Source of the DNA: Alteromonadaceae bacterium
Lineage (GTDB): Bacteria; Pseudomonadota; Gammaproteobacteria; Pseudomonadales; Oleiphilaceae
Length of the DNA stretch: 5,916 nt
Direction of reading: 5' to 3'
Assembly: GCA_013393545.1 (NCBI GenBank)
Contig: JABXHG010000210.1
Coordinates: forward strand, 1 to 5,916
In this document: in pieces, positions 1 to 5,844 of the stretch
How the letters are laid out: each line of letters starts with the position of its first letter
How positions within the stretch are numbered: position 1 is the first letter of the stretch
The notes under the pieces: model-generated
Told to the model about the DNA's origin: nothing
The model's database searches: none
The model's input: the letters and a program-made list of their open reading frames with translations, nothing else
Program-made: the position numbers and the translations under genes

Positions 1-216
1 TTGGGTTAAAAGACCCCCGTGGTTCTTGCCGTCTCCTTCTAAAACTAACCAGTCCTGTTTTCTTTTTTCTGTTTCCGCACCCAGATTATTCATTAATCCC
101 GCCTTAAACGCTATAAAAAAAACGTTAAAACCCCCCCCCGGTAAACGCAAGGCATCCGGAGGAGGTTCATACCTGTTAGTTGGCAGTGACACTATTCGGG
201 GCTGAGATAGTGACAT
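1..216 (-). CDS. Partial gene running off the left edge, possibly a YciK-like short-chain dehydrogenase (very tentative)
   Basis: A reading frame opens with ATG at 216-214 and stays open for all 72 codons to base 1, so the 3' part lies outside the window. The N-terminus reads MSLSQPRIVSLPTNRYEPPP, then DALRLPGG. The pattern Tyr-x-Pro-x-x-Asp-x-Leu (residues 16-23) resembles the start of YciK-family short-chain dehydrogenases, where a Gly-rich NAD(P)-binding loop should follow. That loop is not readable here: codons 26-38 fall on a G9 and a T8 run (minus strand), where base-calling errors are likely. A promoter at 240-268 points into the gene. The only Shine-Dalgarno candidate (AAGG) is just two bases from the ATG, which is too close, so GTG at codon 9 is an alternative start. 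I am fairly sure that a gene begins here, but its identity is only a guess from a short motif. Confidence 0.4.
   Translation of the reverse strand, partial: MSLSQPRIVSLPTNRYEPPPDALRLPGGGFNVFFIAFKAGLMNNLGAETEKRKQDWLVLEGDGKNHGGLLTQ
186..216. repeat. Imperfect inverted repeat over the start of the left-edge gene
   Basis: CACTAT at 190-195 pairs with ATAGTG at 207-212 around an 11-base loop. Beyond one A-A mismatch the stem continues for two more pairs and a wobble. It covers the first ten codons of the left-edge reading frame and lies about 17-47 bases after that gene's predicted transcription start. It could be a weak mRNA hairpin over the start codon or an operator. No T-run follows it, so it is not a convincing terminator for tatD. 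A chance repeat is quite possible. Confidence 0.25.
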
Positions 217-239
217 CGCCTTGAAAAGCCAGGGTGCGG

Positions 240-268
240 AGTATACTCGACGATATAACAAAAGCCAA
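240..268 (-). promoter_or_regulatory. Predicted sigma-70 promoter for the left-edge gene
   Basis: On the minus strand TTGGCT (263-268, four of six consensus bases) is separated by exactly 17 bases from TATACT (240-245, five of six). Transcription would start near 233, leaving a leader of about 17 bases before the ATG at 216. It lies in the gap after the tatD stop, where a new transcription unit would be expected. The -10 box sits in the palindrome AGTATACT, so a box also reads on the plus strand, but without a well-spaced -35. Confidence 0.5.
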
Positions 269-296
269 CCCCGCCGAGAAGTGTTTCGCCATTCCC

Positions 297-1109
297 CTAT
301 TTCGGAGGCGCGCACAGAAAAGGCAGCACCTCAACATCCAGCCCCCACAGCGCTCTGGCGTTGGCCAGCAGCTCGCCCGCCAGCGCTTCTCGGTCATGCC
401 CGGTTAGCTCAACCAGCGCATGAAAGATATCCGGCAGGTACACCGGGGAGTTCTGCCCCCTGGCAACCCCTGCCGGCGCCATATCCGGCGCATCGGTCTC
501 CAGAACCAGCGCGTCGATTGGCAGACGCGCCACTGCATCCCGGGTTTTTCTCGCCCGTGCATCGGTGATTACGCCGCCCACACCAATATAGCAGCCCAAA
601 TCCACCAGTTTTCTGGCCTGCTGATAACTGCCGGAAAACCCGTGCACGAGGGCCCGGCCCTGCCAATGCGTTTCACGCAGAATTCCGTGCAGGCGATCAT
701 GGGTCTTCACCGAATGAATCACCAGGGGCTGACCGTGGCGAGCGGCAATATCGAGTTGCGCCCGAAACCAGGGCTCCTGTATTGCCAGCTCCCCATGCAG
801 GGCGTCCAGTCCACATTCACCAACACCAACGCAGCCAGAAGAACGGGCTGCCAATGCCTGCTCGAGGGCATCCAGATCCGGCTGTCCGTGCTCATGGACA
901 TACCAGGGGTGTATTCCCAGGCAATACCAGATGCCCTTGTCCGGTTTTGCCATTGATTGCACACGGGGCCAGTCAGGCCGACGCACCCCGGGAATCACCA
1001 GCCCCCGGACACCCAGGCGGTTCGCCGCCCGCCATTCCTGCTCCCGAACACGGTCAAAGCGGGGGAAATCAAAATGACAGTGACTGTCAAACAAGGGTGG
1101 CATGGGCAT
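297..1109 (-). CDS. yjjV: TatD-family metal-dependent hydrolase, YjjV type
   Basis: The 270-residue product is a complete TatD-family amidohydrolase-fold protein. Family members are metal-dependent, and some have DNase or 3'-5' exonuclease activity; the substrate of YjjV proteins is not firmly known. Expected metal or catalytic residues are all visible: His10 and His12 in FDSHCHFDF, Glu98 in GVGECGLD, His132 in VIHS, His156 in LVHGFSGS, and Asp206 in LVLETDAPDM. Within the family it resembles E. coli YjjV most closely, especially FDFP near the start and GVGG-IT..RA.KTRD around residues 177-190. The start is ATG at 1109, eight bases after GGAGG (1118-1122); a second ATG two codons later is less well spaced. 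It lies 18 bases after the prfC stop and is probably cotranscribed with it. About a dozen C-terminal residues (EVLPFLCAPPK) follow the usual end near ALWGL. No signal peptide is seen, so it should be cytoplasmic. Confidence 0.93.
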   Translation of the reverse strand: MPMPPLFDSHCHFDFPRFDRVREQEWRAANRLGVRGLVIPGVRRPDWPRVQSMAKPDKGIWYCLGIHPWYVHEHGQPDLDALEQALAARSSGCVGVGECGLDALHGELAIQEPWFRAQLDIAARHGQPLVIHSVKTHDRLHGILRETHWQGRALVHGFSGSYQQARKLVDLGCYIGVGGVITDARARKTRDAVARLPIDALVLETDAPDMAPAGVARGQNSPVYLPDIFHALVELTGHDREALAGELLANARALWGLDVEVLPFLCAPPK

Positions 1110-1117
1110 AACAGGCC

Positions 1118-1122
1118 CCTCC
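1118..1122 (-). promoter_or_regulatory. Ribosome binding site of the tatD-family gene
   Basis: GGAGG lies within a longer purine run in the 18-base gap after the prfC stop, eight bases before the ATG at 1109. It is the strongest Shine-Dalgarno sequence in the window. It fixes the first of two closely spaced ATGs as the start and allows efficient independent initiation inside the prfC transcript. Confidence 0.7.
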
Positions 1123-1127
1123 CCGGT

Positions 1128-2708
1128 TTAGTGCTCCCGGGTTTTCTGGAAATGGATTTCCGGGTACCGCTCTTGCGCCAGATTCAGGTTCACCATGGTC
1201 GGCGCAATGTAGGCCAGGCGGTCGCTGCCATCGAGCGCCAGATTATCCTGGTTCCTGCGCTGAAACTCGTCCAGCTTGCGCTCGTCGTCACAGGTTACCC
1301 ACCGGGCGGTGGCCACGTTGATTGGCTCGTAGATGGCTTCAACCTTATATTCACTCTTCAGGCGGCTGACCACCACATCAAACTGCAGCACCCCGACAGC
1401 ACCGACAATCAGATCGTTATTCTGCAACGGCCGGAAAACCTGGACCGCGCCCTCTTCGGACAGCTGAATCAGCCCTTTTTGCAACTGTTTGGCCTTGAGC
1501 GGGTCTTTCAGGCGTATGCGGCGGAACAGTTCCGGAGCGAAGTTGGGGATACCCGTGAACTTCATGTTTTCCCCAGCGGTAAAGGTGTCGCCGAGCTGAA
1601 TGGTGCCGTGGTTGTGCAAACCGATGATGTCGCCGGCAAATGCTTCATCGGCGTGTTCCCGGTCACCGGCCATGAAAGTCAGCGCATCGGCAAAACGGAC
1701 GTCCTTGCCAATGCGCACATGCCTGGCCTTCATGCCTTGTTGGTAGCGACCGGACACGATACGCAGGAATGCCACACGATCCCGGTGCTGCGGATCCATG
1801 TTCGCCTGGATCTTGAAGACAAACCCTGAGAATCCCTCTTCCGCCGGCTCAACCTGGCGGGCATCGGTTGCTCTCCCCTGTGGTGATGGCGCCCAATCCA
1901 CCAGACCATCAAGCATATGGTCAACGCCAAAGTTACCAAGCGCGGTACCAAAGAAAACCGGGGTCAGTTCACCGGCCAGGAAGGCTTCCTGGTCGAATTC
2001 GTGGGAAGCGCCTTTTACCAGTTCAATCTCGTCGCGCAGGTCCTGGGCATAACTGCCAATCGCTTCATCCAGCTCCGGATTATCCAGCCCCTTTATAATC
2101 CGTTGCTCTTGAATGGTGTGGCCCTGGCCAGAATGATAGAGAATCACCTCGTCCCGCAACAGGTGGTAGACACCCTTGAAACCTTTGCCCATGCCGATTG
2201 GCCAGGTTATGGGCGCGCAGGCAATTTTCAGAACGTCTTCCACTTCGTCCATCAGTTCGATCGGGTCGCGGGTGTCCCGGTCGAGTTTGTTCATAAAGGT
2301 AAGGATCGGTGTGTCCCTCAGGCGCGTAACTTCCATCAGTTTGATGGTCCGGTCCTCGACACCCTTGGCACTGTCGATCACCATCAGGCACGAATCCACG
2401 GCCGTCAGGGTACGATAGGTGTCTTCAGAAAAGTCTTCGTGGCCCGGAGTGTCCAGCAGGTTGACCAGCTTTCCTCCATACGGAAACTGCATCACGGAGG
2501 TGGTTACCGAAATGCCCCGCTCCTTCTCCATTTCCATCCAGTCGGATTTCGCGTGTTGCCCGGATTTTTTACCCTTGACGGTGCCGGCCTTTTGAATAGC
2601 CTGACCAAACAGCAATACTTTTTCGGTAATGGTGGTTTTACCGGCGTCCGGGTGCGAGATGATCGCGAAGGTGCGGCGCTTGGCCACCTCCTCGGAGAGG
2701 TTAGACAT
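1128..2708 (-). CDS. prfC: Peptide chain release factor 3 (RF3), translational GTPase
   Basis: The product of 526 residues (E. coli RF3 has 529) is the class II release factor. It uses GTP to recycle RF1/RF2 from the ribosome after peptide release. G1 is SHPDAGKTT at residues 18-26, switch I/G2 ends in GISVTTSV around 65-72, G3 is DTPGH at 86-90, G4 is NKLD at 140-143, and a G5-like TAL is at 255-257. A beta-barrel domain II starts near 294 ([12 protein letters not shown]), and the C-terminal RF3 domain continues to the terminal TREH, as in E. coli. I place the start at ATG 2708 because [12 protein letters not shown] is the usual N-terminus. A TTG 36 bases upstream would also be in frame but lies at the predicted transcription start. 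The Shine-Dalgarno is weak (AGG at 2719-2721, ten bases away). It has its own promoter and is followed closely by the tatD-family gene. Confidence 0.97.
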   Translation of the reverse strand: MSNLSEEVAKRRTFAIISHPDAGKTTITEKVLLFGQAIQKAGTVKGKKSGQHAKSDWMEMEKERGISVTTSVMQFPYGGKLVNLLDTPGHEDFSEDTYRTLTAVDSCLMVIDSAKGVEDRTIKLMEVTRLRDTPILTFMNKLDRDTRDPIELMDEVEDVLKIACAPITWPIGMGKGFKGVYHLLRDEVILYHSGQGHTIQEQRIIKGLDNPELDEAIGSYAQDLRDEIELVKGASHEFDQEAFLAGELTPVFFGTALGNFGVDHMLDGLVDWAPSPQGRATDARQVEPAEEGFSGFVFKIQANMDPQHRDRVAFLRIVSGRYQQGMKARHVRIGKDVRFADALTFMAGDREHADEAFAGDIIGLHNHGTIQLGDTFTAGENMKFTGIPNFAPELFRRIRLKDPLKAKQLQKGLIQLSEEGAVQVFRPLQNNDLIVGAVGVLQFDVVVSRLKSEYKVEAIYEPINVATARWVTCDDERKLDEFQRRNQDNLALDGSDRLAYIAPTMVNLNLAQERYPEIHFQKTREH

Positions 2709-2746
2709 AGAAAGACAGCCTGAAAATGGTGTGGATGAAAACAACT

Positions 2747-2776
2747 ATTATAAGGCCTGAAGCCGGCCTGCGTGAA
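2747..2776 (-). promoter_or_regulatory. Predicted sigma-70 promoter of prfC
   Basis: On the minus strand a perfect TATAAT (2747-2752) follows TTCACG (2771-2776, four of six consensus bases) at a spacing of 18. The start would be near 2740, giving a leader of about 32 bases before the prfC ATG. The -35 box lies only two bases beyond the rimI stop. prfC can therefore be transcribed independently of rimI. No terminator separates the two genes, so readthrough is also possible. Confidence 0.6.
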
Positions 2777-2778
2777 CC

Positions 2779-3258
2779 TCAGGCCAACGCAATGGAAAGC
2801 ACACGAGCGGCTTCCCGTCCGCTTGCAGCCGGATAGTAATCCGGACGGCGACCGATCTCCTCGAAGCCCTCGCTTAGATATAGCCCTGCGGCCGGATGAT
2901 TGCTCTCCCGAACTTCCAGGATCATGCACGCCGCTCCAGCTCTCAAGGCTTCGGCCAGGGCGTGGCGCAACAATAAACGCCCGGCCCCGCAGCGACGTAG
3001 ATCCGGATGCACGCAGATATTGAGCAGATGGGCTTCGTCATACAGATGGCTGACAATGGCATAACCGACCAGCGAATCCTCCCGGCACAACGCCCAGAGC
3101 TGGTAATTGTCACGAAAACAGCCCAGAAATACGGATTCCGACCAGGGGTGGGAATGGCCGAGCCGTTCAATTTCCAGAACTTCTGGTAAATCGCGATTCA
3201 CCAGAGGCCTTGTTGTCAGGCCCGGCGCCGCCCGGTATTCGGATACCCCGGAAGTCAT
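2779..3258 (-). CDS. rimI: RimI, ribosomal protein S18 alanine N-acetyltransferase (GNAT family)
   Basis: The 159-residue GNAT protein is of normal RimI length (E. coli about 148). RimI acetylates the N-terminal alanine of ribosomal protein S18 with acetyl-CoA; in bacteria generally it is also the fold related to archaeal and eukaryotic N-terminal acetyltransferases. The acetyl-CoA pyrophosphate loop is RRCGAG at residues 88-93. Glu115 in ILEVRESN and Tyr127 in GLYLSEGF match the general base and general acid of Salmonella RimI (Glu103 and Tyr115, with the same 12-residue spacing). RRPDYYP near 137-143 is also typical. I choose ATG 3258 because it overlaps the upstream stop as ATGA, indicating translational coupling; no clear Shine-Dalgarno is present. 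An in-frame ATG at 3294 would add 12 residues and overlap the upstream gene by 40 bases. That is less likely because these residues lie outside the family consensus. Confidence 0.93.
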   Translation of the reverse strand: MTSGVSEYRAAPGLTTRPLVNRDLPEVLEIERLGHSHPWSESVFLGCFRDNYQLWALCREDSLVGYAIVSHLYDEAHLLNICVHPDLRRCGAGRLLLRHALAEALRAGAACMILEVRESNHPAAGLYLSEGFEEIGRRPDYYPAASGREAARVLSIALA

Positions 3259-4028
3259 GATGAGTGGGCCCGAAGCTGTTTGAGCCGCTGCCATAATTCG
3301 CGCTTACGCCCGGGATCGCCCGCCAATGAGGCAAGACTGGCGCCTAACTGGACATCTGCAGGCCTGGCCAACGCGCTATCGAGCCAAGGCCCCGCCTCTC
3401 CCACGACAATCACCGCCAGATGATCGTGCTTCGGTATCCAGTTTTCCAACAAGGACTGCAAGTGCGCGGGCTGGTTCAAAGGAACGGCAGCGTTGTTAAA
3501 CAGCGGCCAGCGTAAAACCTCCGACGGACGCGGGGTATATTCGCCGACTGATTTGAGAATGTTATCCGCCAGAGTCTGTTGTAATGCCAGACTACTTTGA
3601 GCAGACAACACGCCCATCAAAAGGTAGTGTTTGCCAACCCAGGTTTGCAGATGAACACGAGGGACCATTTCGCTGATTTCAGCCTGCTCGATCGGCACCT
3701 CAGGCTCAGCACTCTGTTTCTGGTCGGTATTTTTCTCGGACGATTGTGGCTGAGCCCGAACTCGGGAGGACCGCTCATCGCTCATCAGCGATTGCAGATC
3801 AGCGATCGCTCCCTTGTCGCGCCCACGGTTGCCAGGGGCTGGCGCTATGGGCGGTGGCGGTGACTGGTCAACATCAGCAATCGGTTCGGCCGCTAGAGTC
3901 TCACCCGTTTCATCGGAGAAGTGGAAATCCGCGCTTGGTGCCGCACCTGGCAGAGGTTGGCGTGCGTACCAAACACGTACCCCTGCTGCCGCCAGATAAA
4001 ATTGTCGTCGGGCTTCATCTACTATCAC
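3255..4028 (-). CDS. holD: Probable divergent HolD, DNA polymerase III psi subunit
   Basis: This 257-residue protein has no strong family motif, but several lines point to HolD (psi), which joins the DnaX clamp loader to chi and SSB. The N-terminus (residues 7-28) has RR, then GVRVW ending at Trp20, then YARQPLPGA. E. coli psi (137 residues) has RR at 4-5, GITQW ending at Trp17, then SLRRPGA; that segment binds DnaX. Residues 33-120 are a low-complexity linker rich in Pro, Ser, Glu and Gln (PPPP at 57-60), absent from E. coli psi. Residues 121-257 look like the folded core: a hydrophobic strand (YLLMGVLS), a helix (LADNILKSVG), then P..VLRWPLF. The tail LAGDPGRKRELWQRL resembles E. coli LRANPTARAALWQQI. 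The gene sits directly before rimI, as holD does in E. coli, and overlaps it by ATGA. The start is GTG at 4028, with AAAGGG (4040-4045) 11 bases upstream. Similarity was judged by eye from memory. A cryptic, longer psi has been described in pseudomonads. Confidence 0.7.
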   Translation of the reverse strand: MIVDEARRQFYLAAAGVRVWYARQPLPGAAPSADFHFSDETGETLAAEPIADVDQSPPPPIAPAPGNRGRDKGAIADLQSLMSDERSSRVRAQPQSSEKNTDQKQSAEPEVPIEQAEISEMVPRVHLQTWVGKHYLLMGVLSAQSSLALQQTLADNILKSVGEYTPRPSEVLRWPLFNNAAVPLNQPAHLQSLLENWIPKHDHLAVIVVGEAGPWLDSALARPADVQLGASLASLAGDPGRKRELWQRLKQLRAHSS

Positions 4029-4054
4029 GCGCTCAACAACCCTTTGTCACGCAT
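4025..4054 (-). other. Possible nine-codon minicistron or misplaced 5' end of holD
   Basis: ATG at 4054-4052 follows the leuA stop directly and encodes MRDKGLLSA before a TGA at 4027-4025. That TGA overlaps the holD GTG start as GTGA. Either this is a short coupled reading frame, or one base is missing and the true holD protein begins MRDKGLLSA and then runs on into VIVDEARR. No good Shine-Dalgarno precedes this ATG, and its length is within chance expectation. Confidence 0.25.
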
Positions 4055-5605
4055 TCAAACATCGGCACTTTGCGGATGCTGACGAACGCCACCCCGGGTG
4101 ATCAGGTTCAGGGCTTCGATGTAGGCCTTGGCCGAAGCAATGATGATATCCGTATCCGAGCCCACGCCATTAACGATTCTTCCGCCCCGCTCAAGCCTCA
4201 CCGTCACCTCGCCCTGAGCGTCAGTACCACTGGTGATGGCGTTCACCGAATACAGCTGAAGGTTGCAACCGGAATCCACCAGCGATTCTATCGCTTTGAA
4301 GGTAGCATCCACAGGACCACTGCCCTCGGCTTCAACGGTGTGCTCTTTATCTTCCACCGTCATGGTCAACGTCGCCTTCGGGATCACACCGGTCTCTGAA
4401 CAAACCTGCATGCACACCAGATCGTAGGGACCTTCTTCCTCTTTTTGGCGAGTGTCACTGGCGATCGCCTGCAGATCCTCGTCAAAGATTTCGTGCTTGA
4501 GGTCCGCCAGTGCCTTGAAGCGAGTAAATGCTTCATTCAGTTCGCTTTCAGTCTCGAATTTGATGCCCAGTTCCAGCAAGCGTGTGCGGAAGGCATTGCG
4601 ACCGGAGTGCTTGCCCAACACCAGACTATTGGTATGCCAGCCTACATCCTGGGCGCGCATGATCTCATAGGTTTCTCGGTGCTTGAGAACGCCATCCTGG
4701 TGGATGCCGGATTCGTGGGCAAACGCGTTCGCGCCAACAATGGCCTTGTTGGGCTGTACCGGGAAACCGGTGATGGTCGACACCAGGCGAGAAGCTGGAA
4801 CGATATGTTGAGTATCGATGCGGGTGTCGATGTTAAACAGATCCTGACGGGTTCGTACCGCCATGACAATTTCTTCCAGGGCTGCGTTACCCGCCCGCTC
4901 GCCCAAGCCGTTAATGGTGCATTCTACTTGCCGTGCGCCGTTGGTAATCGCTGCTACCGAATTGGCAACGGCCAGCCCAAGATCGTTGTGGCAATGTACC
5001 GAAAAAATCGCCTTGTCGGCATTGGGTATGCGAGTGAGCAGCTGGTGAATGGTTTCACCAAACTGCTCAGGAATGGCGTAGCCCACGGTATCCGGAATAT
5101 TGATGGTGCGCGCACCGGCGTCAATGGCCGCTTCAATAATCCGACAAAGGAAGTCCAGCTCGGAGCGTCCGGCATCTTCACAGGAGAACTCCACATCGTC
5201 TACGTGATTACGTGCTCGCTTGACCGCCTTAACGGCTTGTTCCACCACCTGTTCAGGCTGCATTTGCAACTTGTGTTGCATGTGGATCGGGGAGGTCGCT
5301 ATAAAGGTGTGAATACGGCCGCTTTCCGCGGGACGCACGGCTTCCGCCGCCCGGTCGATGTCCTTGTCCAGCGCCCTGGCCAAGCTACAAATGGTTGAAC
5401 CCTTAACCGATTCGGCGATGGATTTAATTGCTTCGAAATCACCCTGGCTGGCAATGGCAAAGCCCGCTTCGATAACGTCCACGCGCAATTTCTCCAGCGC
5501 CTTGGCAATCCGAAGCTTCTCCGCTTTGTTCATGGTTGCCCCAGGGCTTTGCTCGCCATCACGCAAGGTGGTATCAAAAATAACCAGATGATCGGTTGTG
5601 GCCAT
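4055..5605 (-). CDS. leuA: 2-isopropylmalate synthase, first committed step of leucine biosynthesis
   Basis: The enzyme condenses acetyl-CoA with 2-oxoisovalerate to 2-isopropylmalate in the cytoplasm. At 516 residues it is of normal length for the bacterial type (E. coli 523). The HMGL-like TIM barrel begins with [16 protein letters not shown] (10-25) and contains SCEDAGRS (141-148), VHCHNDLG (203-210) and [10 protein letters not shown] (231-240). Metal ligands by correspondence with E. coli are Asp16, His204, His206 and Asn240, all present. [16 protein letters not shown] near 281-296 is the usual flexible region. The C-terminal LeuA allosteric domain (from about residue 385, with [20 protein letters not shown] near 444) is intact, so feedback inhibition by leucine is expected. 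ATG 5605 is preceded by AAAGGGAG eight bases upstream. It follows an rRNA operon terminator and has its own promoter. The roughly 35-base leader is too short for a leucine attenuator peptide. The rest of the leu pathway is not in the window. Confidence 0.97.
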   Translation of the reverse strand: MATTDHLVIFDTTLRDGEQSPGATMNKAEKLRIAKALEKLRVDVIEAGFAIASQGDFEAIKSIAESVKGSTICSLARALDKDIDRAAEAVRPAESGRIHTFIATSPIHMQHKLQMQPEQVVEQAVKAVKRARNHVDDVEFSCEDAGRSELDFLCRIIEAAIDAGARTINIPDTVGYAIPEQFGETIHQLLTRIPNADKAIFSVHCHNDLGLAVANSVAAITNGARQVECTINGLGERAGNAALEEIVMAVRTRQDLFNIDTRIDTQHIVPASRLVSTITGFPVQPNKAIVGANAFAHESGIHQDGVLKHRETYEIMRAQDVGWHTNSLVLGKHSGRNAFRTRLLELGIKFETESELNEAFTRFKALADLKHEIFDEDLQAIASDTRQKEEEGPYDLVCMQVCSETGVIPKATLTMTVEDKEHTVEAEGSGPVDATFKAIESLVDSGCNLQLYSVNAITSGTDAQGEVTVRLERGGRIVNGVGSDTDIIIASAKAYIEALNLITRGGVRQHPQSADV

Positions 5606-5613
5606 AACAGGGG

Positions 5614-5621
5614 CTCCCTTT
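5614..5621 (-). promoter_or_regulatory. Ribosome binding site of leuA
   Basis: AAAGGGAG lies eight bases before the ATG at 5605 and supports this start. No other in-frame ATG lies between it and the predicted transcription start. Confidence 0.65.
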
Positions 5622-5646
5622 GAATGTTGGTGTCGTTATGTCCGAG

Positions 5647-5655
5647 AGTATATCA
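5647..5655 (-). promoter_or_regulatory. Predicted extended -10 promoter of leuA
   Basis: On the minus strand TGATATACT carries an extended -10 (TG, one base, then TATACT at 5647-5652). There is no good -35: the stretch at the right distance is a GC-rich and A-rich segment just after the rRNA terminator. This is acceptable for an extended -10 promoter. Transcription would begin near 5640. The box is the only good candidate in the 79 bases between the terminator and the leuA ATG. Confidence 0.5.
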
Positions 5656-5684
5656 CTTCTTCGCCGGCGCTTTTTTCCGGCCAT

Positions 5685-5719
5685 AAAAAAACCCCAGCAT
5701 CAAGGATGCTGGGGTTTTT
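5685..5719 (-). terminator. Rho-independent terminator of the rRNA operon
   Basis: CCCCAGCATC (5692-5701) pairs perfectly with GATGCTGGGG (5705-5714) around a three-base loop. On the minus strand the hairpin is followed by seven Ts (5685-5691), ending transcription about 10-15 bases after the 5S gene. The plus strand also has five Ts after the stem (5715-5719), so it could work in both directions. It insulates leuA from rRNA transcription. Confidence 0.9.
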
Positions 5720-5729
5720 GGTATTAAGA

Positions 5730-5844
5730 GCCTGACGATGACCTACTCTCGCATGGGCGAACCACACTACCATCGGCGCAGGACTGTTTCCCTTTTGAGG
5801 TCCGGGATGGGTCCGGTGGTTCCAGGCCCGCTGTGGCGTCCAGC
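5730..5844 (-). rRNA. rrf: 5S ribosomal RNA
   Basis: The minus strand matches the gammaproteobacterial 5S consensus well in its 3' half: GCGCCGATGGTAGTGTGG, then CATGCGAGAGTAGGTCATCG and CAGGC. The ends pair as helix I, GCTGGACG (5844-5837) with CGTCAGGC (5737-5730), with one mismatch where related genes have a T. The middle of the 5' half deviates: where bacteria normally read CCCGAACTCAGAAGTGAAA, this reads CCCGGACCTCAAAAGGGAAA. Such changes in loop B and helix III are unlikely in a working 5S. Base-calling errors near the end of the sequence are the simplest cause; a decayed gene copy is the alternative. Ends are placed by helix I and are accurate to a few bases. It is followed by a strong terminator, as the last gene of an rRNA operon should be. 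Confidence 0.92.

Noticed and set aside
176..397. Minus-strand open frame of 73 codons overlapping the 3' end of the tatD-family gene
   Set aside because: More than 100 of its 222 bases lie within tatD in another frame, and its residues look random. The competing frame from ATG 216 has a promoter and a more natural protein start.
957..2723. Plus-strand open frames of 268 and 290 codons opposite prfC
   Set aside because: They mirror the intact prfC gene, have no recognisable domains, and are explained by codon bias on the other strand.
2709..2744. Upstream TTG start for prfC
   Set aside because: It lies at the predicted transcription start, has no ribosome binding site, and the extra residues are not part of RF3.
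2753..2778. Short GC-rich inverted repeat (AGGCC / GGCCT) between rimI and prfC as a terminator
   Set aside because: The stem is only about five pairs with no T-run after it, and it overlaps the -35/-10 spacer of the predicted prfC promoter.
3259..3294. Upstream ATG that would add 12 residues to RimI
   Set aside because: It would create a 40-base overlap with holD and has no clear ribosome binding site. The ATGA overlap at 3255-3258 is a standard coupled start and fits the family's usual N-terminus.
3746..4399. Plus-strand open frame of 217 codons spanning the holD-leuA junction
   Set aside because: It crosses two coupled minus-strand genes, with no supporting start signal or domain.
4445..5398. 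Long open frame of 317 codons on the plus strand opposite leuA
   Set aside because: It is fully antisense to leuA, which carries all family motifs and metal ligands. The plus-strand translation shows no recognisable domain and no promoter or ribosome binding site of note. It is a by-product of GC-biased codon use.
5662..5682. GCCGG / CCGGC hairpin with an A-run between the rRNA terminator and the leuA promoter
   Set aside because: The stem is five pairs with a nine-base loop. It lies upstream of the leuA transcription start and is too weak to claim a role.
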